A stretch of 64,000 bases of DNA from Panacagrimonas sp052387695 (GCA_052387695.1 JBQTIX010000035.1:1-64000), one strand, 5' to 3'; shown: positions 1 to 10,386, numbered from the stretch's first letter. Notes: generated by a model not told the origin, from the sequence alone. A program made the numbers and translations.

Positions 1-207
1 AGTGCATCAGTATGAAATCCGTTCGCACCGAGTGGTCGCGCCGCGACAGCGGCGCTGATTGCGCAGCAATGCCGCGTATCGAGGTGCCGGGCGTGCCCTC
101 GATACGCGACGCTTCCCTCGGTACGCCCGCTGCGCGGCTACTCGGGACGAACGGGCCGGCGCTACTCGGGCCGAACGGGGTGCTGGAATTCAAACTGATG
201 CACTACC
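1..207 (+). mobile_element. MITE-like element, family A, copy 1 (left tip cut off)
   Basis: Non-coding repeat also found at 8751-8942 (same orientation) and 46911-47102 (inverted). The right terminal repeat ends at 207 with ...CTGATGCACTACC. The left end lacks only its first bases, which fall outside the window. Inside is a perfect 11-bp stem, 74-84 with 97-107 (GCGTATCGAGG), with a 12-nt loop. This copy has about 17 extra bases near position 32 relative to the other two. Its target duplication cannot be checked because the left flank is missing. Reading frames crossing it are not genes. Confidence 0.85.
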
Positions 208-426
208 GGGCGGGCGCATTTTTTTGCATGGCCGCGTCAGTCGCGCCTCATGTATCTCGATACACTCCGCCGCTGCGTTCCTTGCGCTGTGAAAACGGCT
301 TGGCTGGGTGGGGGAATGACCGACGTCACTCCCGCATCGGCCAAACCGCCTCCGCGCCGCAAACGCATTCTGCCGAGATAGGCTCCAAGGCTCACGCCCC
401 CCAACGCGGACCCGACGCCCGGAGGA

Positions 427-3168
427 ATGATGGCCAGACCGGCAGGAAAATCACTGCCGCGCGGTGCGAAGTCCGAGCCGCCGCTGCTCATGTCCAAGCT
501 CAGCGCGCCAGCCGGCTCGCGCTATCGCGTCGTGCGCAACGGCATCACCGAGCGCGTGTTCAACGCGCCCGGGGTCAAGCTCGTGCTGCTGCGCGCGCCC
601 GCCGGCTTCGGCAAGACCACCGCGATGCTGCAGCTGCGCGAACGCTACGAGCAGGAGGGCAGGCGCTGCGCCTGGATGAATCTGGACGCAGCCGACAACG
701 ATCCGCCGCGTTTCCTGAGCTACGTCGGCCTCGCGCTGCGCCAGGTGCTGGAAGCTGCCCCTGGCGAACCCGCGCTGCCGCAAGGCCGCGACACGGGCGA
801 GCTGGCGATGCTGCTGCTGGAGCGCGTCCACCGCCAGCCGGCGCCCTTCGTCGTGTTCATGGACGAGTTCGAAGCGCTGCACAACCCGGCGGTGCTGGAG
901 CTGATCGCGCAGGGCATCGCGAGCCTGCCGCCCGGCGCGCTGGTCGTGATCGGTTCGCGCCGCGTGCCGGACCTCGGTCTCGGCCGCCTGCGTGCGCACG
1001 GACACTTGCTGGACATCGATCCGGCGCAACTGCGCTTCTCGGCCGAGGAGGCCGGCGAATTCCTGACCGGCCAGCGCGGCCTGCCGATCAAGCCCGAGCA
1101 GGTGCTGCGCCTGCACCGCAGCACCGAGGGCTGGGCCGCGGCGCTGTGGCTGGCCTCGGTGGCGCTGGAACGTCGGCCGGACGCAGACGCCTTCATCGCC
1201 GGATTCACCGGCTCCAACGGGGACATCGCGGAGTACCTGGCCGAGGACGTACTCGGCAGCCAGAGCGCGGAGCTGCGCGCCTTCCTGCTCCAGACCTGCC
1301 TGCTCGACGTGCTCACGCCGGCGCTGTGCGACGCGGTGCGCGAGCGGAACGACAGCGCGGCGCTGATCGGGCAGATCGAGCGCGCCAACCTGTTCCTGTC
1401 GCCGGTGGACGAGCAGCGCAGCGGCTGGCGCTACCACAGCCTGTTCGCGGATTTTCTGCGCGAGACCCTGCGCCGTACCGATGCGCCACAGATCGCCGTG
1501 TTGCACCGGCGCGCGGCGCAGTTCTACCTGCGCGACTCTCGGCCGATCCCGGCCATCCACCATGCCTTCGCCAGCGGCGACCGGGCCTATGCCCTGCAAC
1601 TGCTCGACGTGGAGGCCGGCACGCTGCTCGGTCGCGGGCGCCTGCGCCTGCTGACCGCCTGGCTCGATCCGCTGCCGGCCGCCGAACTCGCCCGGCATCC
1701 GCGCCTGCGCGCGATCCACGCCTGGGCGGTCAACTTCACCCGCGGTCCGCGCGAGGCGCTGCGGCTGGTGGAAACCGTCGAGCCCGAAGCGCTTGGCGAT
1801 GCGGATGCCGCCGCGCAGTGGCGTGCGCTGCGGCCGATGGCGCTGGGCATGCTGGACCGCATCGACGAATCGCACGAGCTGGGCCTGGCACGCGCGGCCC
1901 CGCTCAAGACCGCGTCGCCCTTCGCCTACGGCATGCTCGCGCAGACCCTGGCCAACACGCACATGATCCTCGGCCGCTTCGACCAGGCGCGGCACTACGC
2001 CGACGAGGCGCGCGGCGCGCTGGCCGGGCGCGAGGCCAGTTTCCTGTCGGCGCAGTCGGAGGCGGTGGAAGCCGCCATCGATCTCATGCACGGCCGCCTG
2101 CGCCAGGCGACGGTGCGGCTGCGTGAGGCATCCGGCATGAGTGGCGAGGCGCCCGGCAGTAGCGGGCGCAATGTCTTTCCGGGGGTGCTGCTGGCCGAGG
2201 CGCTGTACGAGGCCGGTGATCGCCAGACCGCCGAGCGCATGCTCAGCGTGTTCGCGCCGATGGTGCGCGACCTCGGCCTCACCGATCACCTGATCGCTGC
2301 GCACGTGCTGCTCGCGCGCATGCTCGGTGATCGAGGCGAGATCGAAGGCGCGCTCAAGACTCTGGCCGACCTCGAAGCCTCCGGGCATCGGCTGGTGCTG
2401 CCGCGTGCGGTCGGCTGCGCACGGCTGGAGCGGGCGCGGCGGCTGATCGCTGCGAGCGATTTTTCGGCCGCGCGCGAACAGATCCTGCGCTCCGGCGACA
2501 CCGCGTTCTGGGCCGGCATCGCGGCGCGCTCGTTCATCGCCAACGACCTGAACAATCTTGCGCTCGCGCAGTTGCGCTGGACCATCCGCAGCGGCGCGCC
2601 GGCCAGTGCCATCGCCGTGCTCAAGCTTGCGATAGACAGCGCGGAACACGAGCAGCGCCACCGGCGCGCGCTCAAGCTGCGCATCCTGCTGGCCGAGGCG
2701 CTGCACGCCGACGGGCAGCGCAAGCCGGCGCTGCGCGTGCTAGGTCGCGCGCTGGAGTTCGCGGCCGGCGAGGGCTTTGTCAGCATCTTCCTCGACGAGG
2801 GTCCCGCCGTTCAGGCCCTGCTCGGCGAGTACTTCCACGCGCGCCAGGGCGACGCCGCGGGTGAATCCGCAGGCTGCGAACCGAACCCGGTGGTGCAGCT
2901 CCTGTGTCGGTTGGTCGAAAACCTGGCGCCGCCTGCGCCGGTGTTTCCCGCCGGCACGGCGGTGCCGCTGGCCGAAGCGTTGACGCGCAAGGAGATGCAG
3001 GTGCTGGAACTGCTCGGGCAGGGCTGTTCCAACAACGCGATGGCCGAAAAGCTGTTCGTGTCCGAGACCACGGTGCGTACACACCTGCGCAACATCAACG
3101 TGAAGCTCCAGGCCAGCAGCCGCACGCAGGCGGTGGTCATCGCGCGCAGATTGGGGCTTGTAGCGTAG
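427..3168 (+). CDS. LuxR-family ATP-dependent regulator (MalT/AlkS-like, LAL type)
   Basis: A large ATP-binding transcriptional activator, 913 aa, as expected for the MalT/AlkS class (about 850-920 aa). Walker A is APAGFGKTT at residues 57-65, and a Walker B-like VVFMDEFE lies near residue 145. A long alpha-helical TPR-like middle region follows, and a LuxR helix-turn-helix fills the last 65 residues (LTRKEMQVLELLGQG ... SETTVRTHLRNI). Relatives bind an inducer and ATP, oligomerise and activate catabolic promoters; AlkS does this for alkane degradation. It stands just upstream of the convergent catabolic operon, so a role as cluster activator is likely but inferred. GGAGGA at 421-426 sits too close to the ATG at 427, so the true start may be 430 or 490. 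Confidence 0.88.
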   Translation: MMARPAGKSLPRGAKSEPPLLMSKLSAPAGSRYRVVRNGITERVFNAPGVKLVLLRAPAGFGKTTAMLQLRERYEQEGRRCAWMNLDAADNDPPRFLSYVGLALRQVLEAAPGEPALPQGRDTGELAMLLLERVHRQPAPFVVFMDEFEALHNPAVLELIAQGIASLPPGALVVIGSRRVPDLGLGRLRAHGHLLDIDPAQLRFSAEEAGEFLTGQRGLPIKPEQVLRLHRSTEGWAAALWLASVALERRPDADAFIAGFTGSNGDIAEYLAEDVLGSQSAELRAFLLQTCLLDVLTPALCDAVRERNDSAALIGQIERANLFLSPVDEQRSGWRYHSLFADFLRETLRRTDAPQIAVLHRRAAQFYLRDSRPIPAIHHAFASGDRAYALQLLDVEAGTLLGRGRLRLLTAWLDPLPAAELARHPRLRAIHAWAVNFTRGPREALRLVETVEPEALGDADAAAQWRALRPMALGMLDRIDESHELGLARAAPLKTASPFAYGMLAQTLANTHMILGRFDQARHYADEARGALAGREASFLSAQSEAVEAAIDLMHGRLRQATVRLREASGMSGEAPGSSGRNVFPGVLLAEALYEAGDRQTAERMLSVFAPMVRDLGLTDHLIAAHVLLARMLGDRGEIEGALKTLADLEASGHRLVLPRAVGCARLERARRLIAASDFSAAREQILRSGDTAFWAGIAARSFIANDLNNLALAQLRWTIRSGAPASAIAVLKLAIDSAEHEQRHRRALKLRILLAEALHADGQRKPALRVLGRALEFAAGEGFVSIFLDEGPAVQALLGEYFHARQGDAAGESAGCEPNPVVQLLCRLVENLAPPAPVFPAGTAVPLAEALTRKEMQVLELLGQGCSNNAMAEKLFVSETTVRTHLRNINVKLQASSRTQAVVIARRLGLVA

Positions 3169-3204
3169 GAGCCTGGGCTGGTTCGTCCGCAACGCCATCG
3201 GCGC

Positions 3205-5361
3205 TCACAGGAAGCTTGTCGGGTAGTAGCACTGTCCGGCCTGTTCGCGGCCACGCAAGCCGGCCGGTGCCACGTACGCACCACCGAGCGCTTTGTGCTT
3301 TTCGCAACGGCGCATCACTTCGTCCAGCCCCAGCGTCTGCGCCGCCCACAACGGACCGACGTGATGGGCCGGGAAGCCGGTGCCGAGTCGCATGCCGGTA
3401 TCGATCTCGACCGCCGTGCCCACGACGTGATCGTCGAGGCAGCGCGCCGCCTCCAGCATCATCGCCAGCATCATGCGGTCGAGAATGTCCTCGTCCGCGA
3501 ACGGCTTCGCGCCATCGGTCTGAACGCTGGCGATCAGACTCGCGACGCTCGGATCGCCGGAGCGGCGCGGACGGCCCTTCGCATCCGCCTCGTAGCGATA
3601 GAAGCCGGCGCCGGTCTTCTGGCCGTAGCGCTTCTCGCCCGCGAGGCGCTGGATGATCGTGGAGTAGTCGGCGCTCATGACGGCCGGGTAGGCCAGACCA
3701 AGAATCCGCATCGCCTTGTCCAGGGTGTCGATGCCGGCCACGTCGAGCAGGTAGGCTGGCCCCATAGGCCAGCCGTAGCTTTCCATCACGCGGTCGATCT
3801 GCTGATAGTCCGCGCCGTCGCGGATCAGCAACTGGAAGGCGCTGAAGTAGGCGCCGAGGATCCGGTTAATGAGGAAGCCCGGGCAGTCCTTCACCACTAG
3901 CGGCGTCTTGCCCATGGCGAGCGCATAGGCCACGGTGGTTGCGACCGCAGCCTCGCTGGACTTCGGCCCGCGGATCACCTCGACCAGCGGCATGACGTGC
4001 ACGGGATTGAAGAAGTGCATGCCGACCACGTCCTCGGGTCGCGCAAGCGGTGCTGCGATTTCGGCGATGGATAGCGACGAGGTGTTGGATGCGAGCACGG
4101 TGCCGGGCTTCACGCGCGCCTGGACCTGCGCCAGCACGTCCTGCTTGAGCTTGAGATTCTCGACCACGGCCTCGACCACGATGTCGGCGCGCTCGAAGCG
4201 CTCGAACGCCAGTATCGGCTCGATGCTGCCGAGGATGCGCGCGGCCTGTTCGGTCTTGAGCTTGCCGGTTTCGACCTGCCTGGCGAGCAGCTTGCGCGCC
4301 TCGTTCATTCCCAGGTCAAGCTGCGCCTGCGCGATGTCCTTGAGCAGTACCGGCATGCCGCGTACCGCCGTGGTGTAGGCCACGCCGCCGCCCATGATCC
4401 CGGCGCCGAGCACGGCCGCGTGTCCGATCTTGCGGCCACCGGTTCCCCGCGCCTTGCTCAGCTTCTTGAGCTGCTGGTTGGACAGGAAGATCGCGACCAT
4501 GGCCTTGGCGGTCGGCGAGCTCATGAGCGTCGCAAAGGTCTGCGCTTCCAGCGCGAACGCGGCATCGCGCCTCAGCGGCGCGCTGCGTTCGATGAGATCT
4601 GCCACTGCCAGCGCGGCAGGGTAATGGCGCGACGCCCTGCCCGCCTGTTCGCGCGCGGCGGCCAGCGCTGAAGCATCGAGTGTGCAGGGACCGCGACGCT
4701 GCTCGCGTCGCGCTTTCCAGTCCAGCTCGCCGGAGGCAAGGCGGCCCAGCGCGTTCAATGCACTCTCGCGCAGCATCGTAGGCTCGCTGATTTCATCGAT
4801 CATGCCGGCACTCAGCGCCGCCTCAGCCTTGCGGCTGCGCCCATTGCACAGCCAGTCGAGCGCGGTCGTGCAGTTGGTCAGGCGCGGCGTGCGCACGGAG
4901 CCGCCTGCGGCCGGCAGGATGCCGAGGCCGACCTCGGGAAAACCGATCTGCGCGTTGGCCGCCATCACCCGGTAGTCCGAGCACAGCGCGACTTCCAGGC
5001 CGCCGCCGAGCGCAAAACCGTTGATCGCGCACACCACCGGGACCGGCAGGTCGTCGAGGCGCGTGAGCGCGCGGTCCATCTCCTCGCAGAACGCGACGAG
5101 CTGCGGCGCTGACCGGTCGAACATGGACCACAGCACCGCGATATCCGCGCCGGCCAGGAAGGCATCCTTAGCGCTGCTCACGAGCAGGCCGCGCAAGCTG
5201 TGCACCGATGCGAGCAGGTCCACGGCCTGCCGCAACTCAGCGATCAAGGCGCCGTCGAGCTTGTTCAGCGCCTCATTCTGGCGGTCGAATTGCAGTTCGA
5301 CGAGACCGTCGTCGAGGTGCAGCAGGCGCAGGCACTGGCCGGTGTAAAGACGCTCTGTCAT
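3205..5361 (-). CDS. Fused enoyl-CoA hydratase / 3-hydroxyacyl-CoA dehydrogenase (FadB/FadJ type)
   Basis: A 718-aa bifunctional beta-oxidation protein that hydrates 2-enoyl-CoA and oxidises the 3-hydroxyacyl-CoA with NAD+. The N-terminal crotonase domain has GFALGGGLEVALC and FPEVGLGILPAAGG, carrying the two glutamates expected for catalysis. A Rossmann domain starts near residue 315 (AAVLGAGIMGGGVAY), and the HAD catalytic region GMHFFNPVHVMPLVEV carries the conserved His. The C-terminal HAD domain contains GWPMGPAYLLDVAG. Length and order match FadB/FadJ. No fadA-type thiolase is adjacent; the nearest thiolase is the gene ending at 28347. It is the last gene of the leftmost minus-strand group, converging on the regulator with a 36-bp gap. 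The substrate cannot be read from sequence. Confidence 0.92.
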   Translation of the reverse strand: MTERLYTGQCLRLLHLDDGLVELQFDRQNEALNKLDGALIAELRQAVDLLASVHSLRGLLVSSAKDAFLAGADIAVLWSMFDRSAPQLVAFCEEMDRALTRLDDLPVPVVCAINGFALGGGLEVALCSDYRVMAANAQIGFPEVGLGILPAAGGSVRTPRLTNCTTALDWLCNGRSRKAEAALSAGMIDEISEPTMLRESALNALGRLASGELDWKARREQRRGPCTLDASALAAAREQAGRASRHYPAALAVADLIERSAPLRRDAAFALEAQTFATLMSSPTAKAMVAIFLSNQQLKKLSKARGTGGRKIGHAAVLGAGIMGGGVAYTTAVRGMPVLLKDIAQAQLDLGMNEARKLLARQVETGKLKTEQAARILGSIEPILAFERFERADIVVEAVVENLKLKQDVLAQVQARVKPGTVLASNTSSLSIAEIAAPLARPEDVVGMHFFNPVHVMPLVEVIRGPKSSEAAVATTVAYALAMGKTPLVVKDCPGFLINRILGAYFSAFQLLIRDGADYQQIDRVMESYGWPMGPAYLLDVAGIDTLDKAMRILGLAYPAVMSADYSTIIQRLAGEKRYGQKTGAGFYRYEADAKGRPRRSGDPSVASLIASVQTDGAKPFADEDILDRMMLAMMLEAARCLDDHVVGTAVEIDTGMRLGTGFPAHHVGPLWAAQTLGLDEVMRRCEKHKALGGAYVAPAGLRGREQAGQCYYPTSFL

Positions 5362-5454
5362 CCGAATCTCCTTGCACGCGGAAGGAAGTGTCCGCGCGAC
5401 CTTGCCCGATCAGTCGGGGTCCCTGCCAAGCAGCCTTTCACTGGGTGGGGTGGC

Positions 5455-5619
5455 TCAATCCTCGACCAGGTCGTAATCGCTCTTGGCCGCGCCACACTCC
5501 GGGCACTGCCAGTCCTCTGGAATGTCCTCGAAGCGCGTGCCCGGTGCGATGCCGCTGTCCGGATCGCCGAGGCGTTCGTCGTAGACGTGTGAGCAATAGC
5601 GGCACTGGTATCGACGCAT
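5455..5619 (-). CDS. Rubredoxin
   Basis: A 54-aa single-iron electron carrier. The two iron-binding knuckles are CRYC near residue 6 and CPEC near residue 39, each CxxC, with the usual rubredoxin core DPDSGIAPGTRFEDIPEDW between them. Rubredoxins of this type pass electrons to membrane di-iron hydroxylases such as AlkB. The gene starts 5 bp after the stop of the membrane desaturase/hydroxylase, so the two are almost certainly co-translated and probably work together. The ATG at 5619 is chosen because the protein then has normal rubredoxin length; the longer frame reading upstream is a shadow of the desaturase. Confidence 0.93.
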   Translation of the reverse strand: MRRYQCRYCSHVYDERLGDPDSGIAPGTRFEDIPEDWQCPECGAAKSDYDLVED

Positions 5620-5624
5620 GGAGG

Positions 5625-6527
5625 TCAGCTCCCGGTCGCTTGTGCGAGCCGGATTTCCGGGTGCAGCGACAGACCGTGCTGGATGGCCAGATCCTTCTTG
5701 CGCAGCTCCGGCTCCAGCAGCTGCCAGACCTTGTAGTTGTTGTAGAACGGCGTCATCGGGTAGAGGTGATGGATCAGGTGATAGTTCTGGTACTGCATCA
5801 CCGGCCCCAGCAGGCTCTCGTAGCCGAAGCGCACGGTGGTGGCGCGGGTGAAATTCTCTTCCTGGCTCACGTCGTGCGGCAGGTGCGGGAGCCAGAAGAA
5901 GCTGAAGCCGAGAATCAGCAGGATCAGCCGCGAGGGCAGGAACCACAGCATGAGCACTTCCGCGCCGTAGCCCGCCCAGATCAGCGCGACAACAACGGTG
6001 AGCACGACAGCGAAGTACTGCAAGGAGCGCCGCAGGTAGGGACCCGAGACCTTGTCGGCATTCTTCAGCGAGTACACGAAGTAGAACGCGTCGATCAGCA
6101 TCCAGCGGAACGGCAGGCTCGACCAGTGGCCGCGGAAGGACTTGTCGGGATCGCGCTCGCCGCTCGCGAAACGGTGATGGAGGATGTGCGCCCAGCGGAA
6201 CATGCGCAGGTCCACATAGGGCAGCACCAGGGTCATGCCGATCTGGCCGATGGCGTCGTTGAGCCGCGTATTGCTGGAGATGGCGCGATGGATGGAATCG
6301 TGCGCGACGCTGAAGGAGACGTAGCCGATCGCCGTATTGATGAGCGTGCCCGCCCACAGCGGCGCATGCCCGGTGCCGCAGACCAGGTATACGCCGACGT
6401 AGGTCACGCTCAGGACTACGGCCAGGATCGCGGTCGGCCACGCGATCGGCGGCGCGCTGGTGAGTTGCTTGAACCGTCGCCGGTCTTCGGCGCCCAGCGT
6501 GTCGAGGGGAACGATGACCTTGCTCAT
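5625..6527 (-). CDS. Membrane fatty acid desaturase / hydroxylase family protein
   Basis: A 300-aa integral-membrane di-iron enzyme of the fatty-acid desaturase superfamily. The three histidine boxes are visible: HDSIH, HILHH and HLIHH, separated by hydrophobic spans (for example WPTAILAVVLSVTYVGVYLV). They are not the AlkB signatures, so this is nearer to desaturases or carotenoid-type hydroxylases than to alkane hydroxylase. It may desaturate or hydroxylate the cluster's hydrophobic substrate using the adjacent rubredoxin. ATG 6527 (MSKVIVPL) is preferred; an in-frame start at 6548 is possible. A palindrome at 6587-6604, 60 bp upstream, matches those before other operons of the cluster. Confidence 0.8.
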   Translation of the reverse strand: MSKVIVPLDTLGAEDRRRFKQLTSAPPIAWPTAILAVVLSVTYVGVYLVCGTGHAPLWAGTLINTAIGYVSFSVAHDSIHRAISSNTRLNDAIGQIGMTLVLPYVDLRMFRWAHILHHRFASGERDPDKSFRGHWSSLPFRWMLIDAFYFVYSLKNADKVSGPYLRRSLQYFAVVLTVVVALIWAGYGAEVLMLWFLPSRLILLILGFSFFWLPHLPHDVSQEENFTRATTVRFGYESLLGPVMQYQNYHLIHHLYPMTPFYNNYKVWQLLEPELRKKDLAIQHGLSLHPEIRLAQATGS

Positions 6528-6586
6528 AAGGGCGGATGCTCCGTGCAATGCGTAGTTGAATGGTAGGACACGGGGCCTCGCCTGAA

Positions 6587-6604
6587 TTCGTCGGAAGCGA
6601 CGAA
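6587..6604. promoter_or_regulatory. Operator-like palindrome, site 1
   Basis: TTCGTCGGAAGCGACGAA has perfect 7-bp arms and a 4-nt centre, flanked by CCTG/CAGG as a further pairing. It lies 60 bp upstream of the desaturase-rubredoxin pair. The same pattern TCGTCG-N4-CGACGA recurs at 10275, 15916 and 21021, each time upstream of a catabolic gene. A dimeric repressor such as a TetR-family protein is the likely ligand, by inference. Confidence 0.6.
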
Positions 6605-6642
6605 CAGGATGAGTTCGTCGGCAGCTCGGGCTGAAGCCCGAC

Positions 6643-7419
6643 CTACAACAACGGTGCCGAGTCCAACGGTGCCGAGCCTTGGCTCGATGGCCGGCGATGG
6701 CCCACCGTGCGCGGCGCCACCTCCGGCCGCAGCCGCCAGTTCTCGAAGTCGGATTGCGGGTGAAAACTCAGCGGTTGCAAGCTGTCCAGATTACGCAAAT
6801 ACGATTCGTAGGCCGCCAGGTAGCTCCGCCGTTGCGTCTCGTCGGCGTAGTGCACCGACCAGGCCGCGAACGGCGGCAGCACCTGCATGCCGGTATAGGC
6901 AAAGGTGCCCGCGTGCAGGTGCCAGAGGTTCACATTCAGATCGCCGAGCATGCCGTCCGGAGCCACCATGTCCTCGTAACAACCGGTAGTGAAGGCCAGC
7001 ATCGCGCGTCGGCCCTTCAGGCCGCCGGTGTCCAGGCGACGTCCGGCGCCATAGGCGAGGCCGTTGACCAGCACGCGGTCGATCCAGCCCTTTAGAATCG
7101 CCGGAACGGAAAACCACCACAGCGGGAATTGCAGGATCAAAGTCTCGCACCAGATCAGCTTGTCGATCTCGGCCTGGATGTCCGGACTGAAGCTGCGGAG
7201 CGCGCTGGAATGCTTCTGTTCGCGGTCGTACTGGAGTCGATCCGGAAAGCGCCGCTCCGTGAAATCGCCGGCCGAGGCCACCGGGTTGAAGCGCATGGCG
7301 TAGAGGTCGGACACCTGCACCTCGTGGCCGCAGGCCTCCAGGGTCTGGCGCGCGCTTTGCAACAGCGCCGCGCCGAAGGACTGCGGTTCGGGGTGTGCGA
7401 AGACGATCAGCGTTTTCAT
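6643..7419 (-). CDS. NAD(P)H-dependent oxidoreductase, flavodoxin fold (NQO/MdaB type)
   Basis: A 258-aa flavodoxin-like quinone reductase. The N-terminus MKTLIVFAHPEPQSFGAAL is the FMN/FAD phosphate-binding start of the family, and the hallmark LILQFPLWWFSVPAILKGW near residue 95 is the FAD-contacting loop. TTGCYEDM and the later YTGMQVLPPFAAW segment are also typical. Such enzymes reduce quinones or other electrophiles by two electrons. The gene overlaps the preceding FAD oxidoreductase gene by four bases (ATGA), so the two are translationally coupled. The last 25 residues look low in conservation and may be a recent extension. The ATG at 7419 is set by the family start. Confidence 0.85.
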   Translation of the reverse strand: MKTLIVFAHPEPQSFGAALLQSARQTLEACGHEVQVSDLYAMRFNPVASAGDFTERRFPDRLQYDREQKHSSALRSFSPDIQAEIDKLIWCETLILQFPLWWFSVPAILKGWIDRVLVNGLAYGAGRRLDTGGLKGRRAMLAFTTGCYEDMVAPDGMLGDLNVNLWHLHAGTFAYTGMQVLPPFAAWSVHYADETQRRSYLAAYESYLRNLDSLQPLSFHPQSDFENWRLRPEVAPRTVGHRRPSSQGSAPLDSAPLL

Positions 7420-8726
7420 GCGGCGTGGCTGAGCAGTTCGACGATGTGCCGCGCCGCGATTTTCGCGTTTTCCGCACAGGCCTGCGTGCCGCCACCGCCG
7501 TAGTCCTTCACGCCGTCGCCGACCTGCCATAGGTTGGGTAGCCGTGTGGTCTGCGGCATGTCGTAGCCGGCGCAGGCGCGCTGCGCCGGCCAGTCGTCAC
7601 GCATGACTTCGATCGAGAGCATCTTCGCCTGCGCGAAATCGGGAAACAGATCGCGCAGGTCCTGTAGCCCGAGTTCGATTTCCTGCGTTTCATCGAAATT
7701 GCCGAGCGAGGGCTTGGGCACGGCGTAGGCCACGTACAGATGCCATCCCGGCGGCGCCAGCTCGGGGCAGGTGGCGGTCAGCTCGCCCATGTTGCACAGT
7801 CGGCGCGTCCTGCCGAAAGCCACCAGGCCCTGGATGTCGATCAGCCGTTCGCGCGTCGCGAAGTTGAAGACGATGTTCGCGCAGGGCTTTACGGTGCGCC
7901 GCAGAGAGTCGGCGTAGTCCTGTCCCAGGGCTTCGACACCGGCGAGATCGAGCGTGGCTTTTGGCCCGACATTGCTGATCACCGCGCGCGTGGCGATGCG
8001 CCGCACGCGGCCTTCGTGCTGCACGTCCACCGCCGTCGCACGACCGGCCTCGCAGTGGATCGCGCTGACCGGGCTGCTTAACCAGATCTCCCCGCCGCGC
8101 GCGCGGATGCCTGTGGCCAGGTCCTCCCACACGCCCATGGTGCCGCGCGGACAGAAGCCGAAGCGCTTGAACGCGCCCTTGACCGCGAAGTAGGTGAGGA
8201 AAGCGCGCGCCGGCAACTCGTCCGCGTTGGCTGCCCAGATGGCGGCGCAGAGATTGCGGAACAGGCTGTGCACGGTCTCGTTGGACGTGAATTTGGATAG
8301 CCATTCCGCCGTGCTCATGCGCTCCTCGGGCAGCTCGCCCTTGCGCGCGTCCGCAAACTTGGCGCCGATCTTCGCCGCGCTCCTGGTCAACCCGCCGAGC
8401 AGCAGGCCCCAGCCGCCGCCCTTGCTCGGGTCGATGATTTTTCCGTTGATGTAGAACAGGTTCGCCGGCCGCGGTTCGCGCACGTCCAGCGGCACGCCGA
8501 GCAGCGCGAACGTCTCCTCGAACACGCTGCCGAGTTCCAGCGCGATGGCGCCCACGTTCACCGTAAAGCCGTCGATCACCTCGCTGGCCGCGCGGCCGCC
8601 CAGTCGGTCGCGGCTTTCGACCAGCAGCACTTTTTTCCCGGCGGCGACGAGACGCGCGGCGGCACACAGACCACCGGCCCCCGCGCCGATCACGATCGCG
8701 TCGTAAGTCGAATCTGTATGCGGCAT
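7416..8726 (-). CDS. FAD-dependent oxidoreductase, phytoene dehydrogenase / amine-oxidase-like
   Basis: A 436-aa flavoprotein. The N-terminus DAIVIGAGAGGLCAAARL is a GxGxxG dinucleotide fold, followed by VESRDRLGGRAAS, the FAD ribose/pyrophosphate region. The C-terminus LPNLWQVGDGVKDYGGGG is the second FAD-contacting motif of this superfamily. Members oxidise isoprenoid, steroid or amine substrates; the substrate here is unknown. ATG 8726 has GGGA about 7 nt upstream; a TTG at 8729 is the alternative. A MITE has inserted about 17 bp upstream of the start, so the native promoter has been displaced. It is the first gene of a two-gene unit with the quinone reductase. Confidence 0.82.
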   Translation of the reverse strand: MPHTDSTYDAIVIGAGAGGLCAAARLVAAGKKVLLVESRDRLGGRAASEVIDGFTVNVGAIALELGSVFEETFALLGVPLDVREPRPANLFYINGKIIDPSKGGGWGLLLGGLTRSAAKIGAKFADARKGELPEERMSTAEWLSKFTSNETVHSLFRNLCAAIWAANADELPARAFLTYFAVKGAFKRFGFCPRGTMGVWEDLATGIRARGGEIWLSSPVSAIHCEAGRATAVDVQHEGRVRRIATRAVISNVGPKATLDLAGVEALGQDYADSLRRTVKPCANIVFNFATRERLIDIQGLVAFGRTRRLCNMGELTATCPELAPPGWHLYVAYAVPKPSLGNFDETQEIELGLQDLRDLFPDFAQAKMLSIEVMRDDWPAQRACAGYDMPQTTRLPNLWQVGDGVKDYGGGGTQACAENAKIAARHIVELLSHAA

Positions 8727-8750
8727 CAAAATTCCCGGTTCTGTCTCAAG

Positions 8751-8942
8751 GGTAGTGCATCAGTTTGAAATCCGTTCGCACCGAATAGCGCCATTGCGCA
8801 GCAATGCCGCGTATCGAGGTGCCGGGCATGGCCTTGATACGCGACGCTTCCCTCGGTACGCCCGCTGCGCGGCGACGAAGGACGAACGGGCCGGCGCTAC
8901 TCGGGACGAACGGGGTTCTGGAATTCAAACTGATGCACTACC
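8751..8942 (+). mobile_element. MITE-like element, family A, copy 2
   Basis: A 192-bp element with 19-bp terminal inverted repeats, GGTAGTGCATCAGTTTGAA at 8751-8769 and its exact complement at 8924-8942. The flanks are GTCTCAAG (8743-8750) and GTCTCAAA (8943-8950), a 7-of-8 target duplication. There is no coding capacity. It sits between two divergently transcribed genes, 25 bp from one start and 53 bp from the other, and so separates both from their original leader region. Confidence 0.9.
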
Positions 8943-8995
8943 GTCTCAAACCGCCAGTTCGCGGCCGTGCGTCGTTCCAATATTATGGGCAGGCC

Positions 8996-10156
<1,161 letters not shown>

Positions 10157-10274
10157 CGCGCGTGCACGCGCCTCGCGCCGGGCAGTCGTTGGAGGGGCGC
10201 AGCGCCGACCGGAAGCTCGAATTCCCAGGCCGGGTTGGATCGGAGAGCGCCGGTCGGGACTCAAGCCCCCCTCC

Positions 10275-10292
10275 ATCGTCGCAACCGACGAT
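10275..10292. promoter_or_regulatory. Operator-like palindrome, site 2
   Basis: ATCGTCGCAACCGACGAT, with perfect 7-bp arms and a CAAC centre, lies 95 bp upstream of the Rieske dioxygenase operon in the 230-bp gap after the acyl-CoA dehydrogenase. It shares the TCGTCG-N4-CGACGA pattern with three other sites in this cluster. Confidence 0.6.
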
Positions 10293-10386
10293 TCCGGGCG
10301 CCCCGCTGGCGCGTAGGGTCACGGTATTGCGATGCTTTGCCGCAGCCTGCCTCGCTGCACTATGGCTTTGAGACGAGTCTTTCACC

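Noticed and set aside
12..2126. 704-codon frame starting in the MITE
   Set aside because: Runs through a non-coding element and out of frame through the regulator; composition is arginine/alanine shadow.
451..2706. 751-codon open frame antisense to the LuxR regulator
   Set aside because: Rich in Arg, Gln, Ala and His with no domain pattern; a GC-skew shadow of the real gene on the plus strand.
5208..6566. 452-codon plus-strand frame over rubredoxin and desaturase
   Set aside because: Antisense to two genes with complete motif sets; no protein-like pattern.
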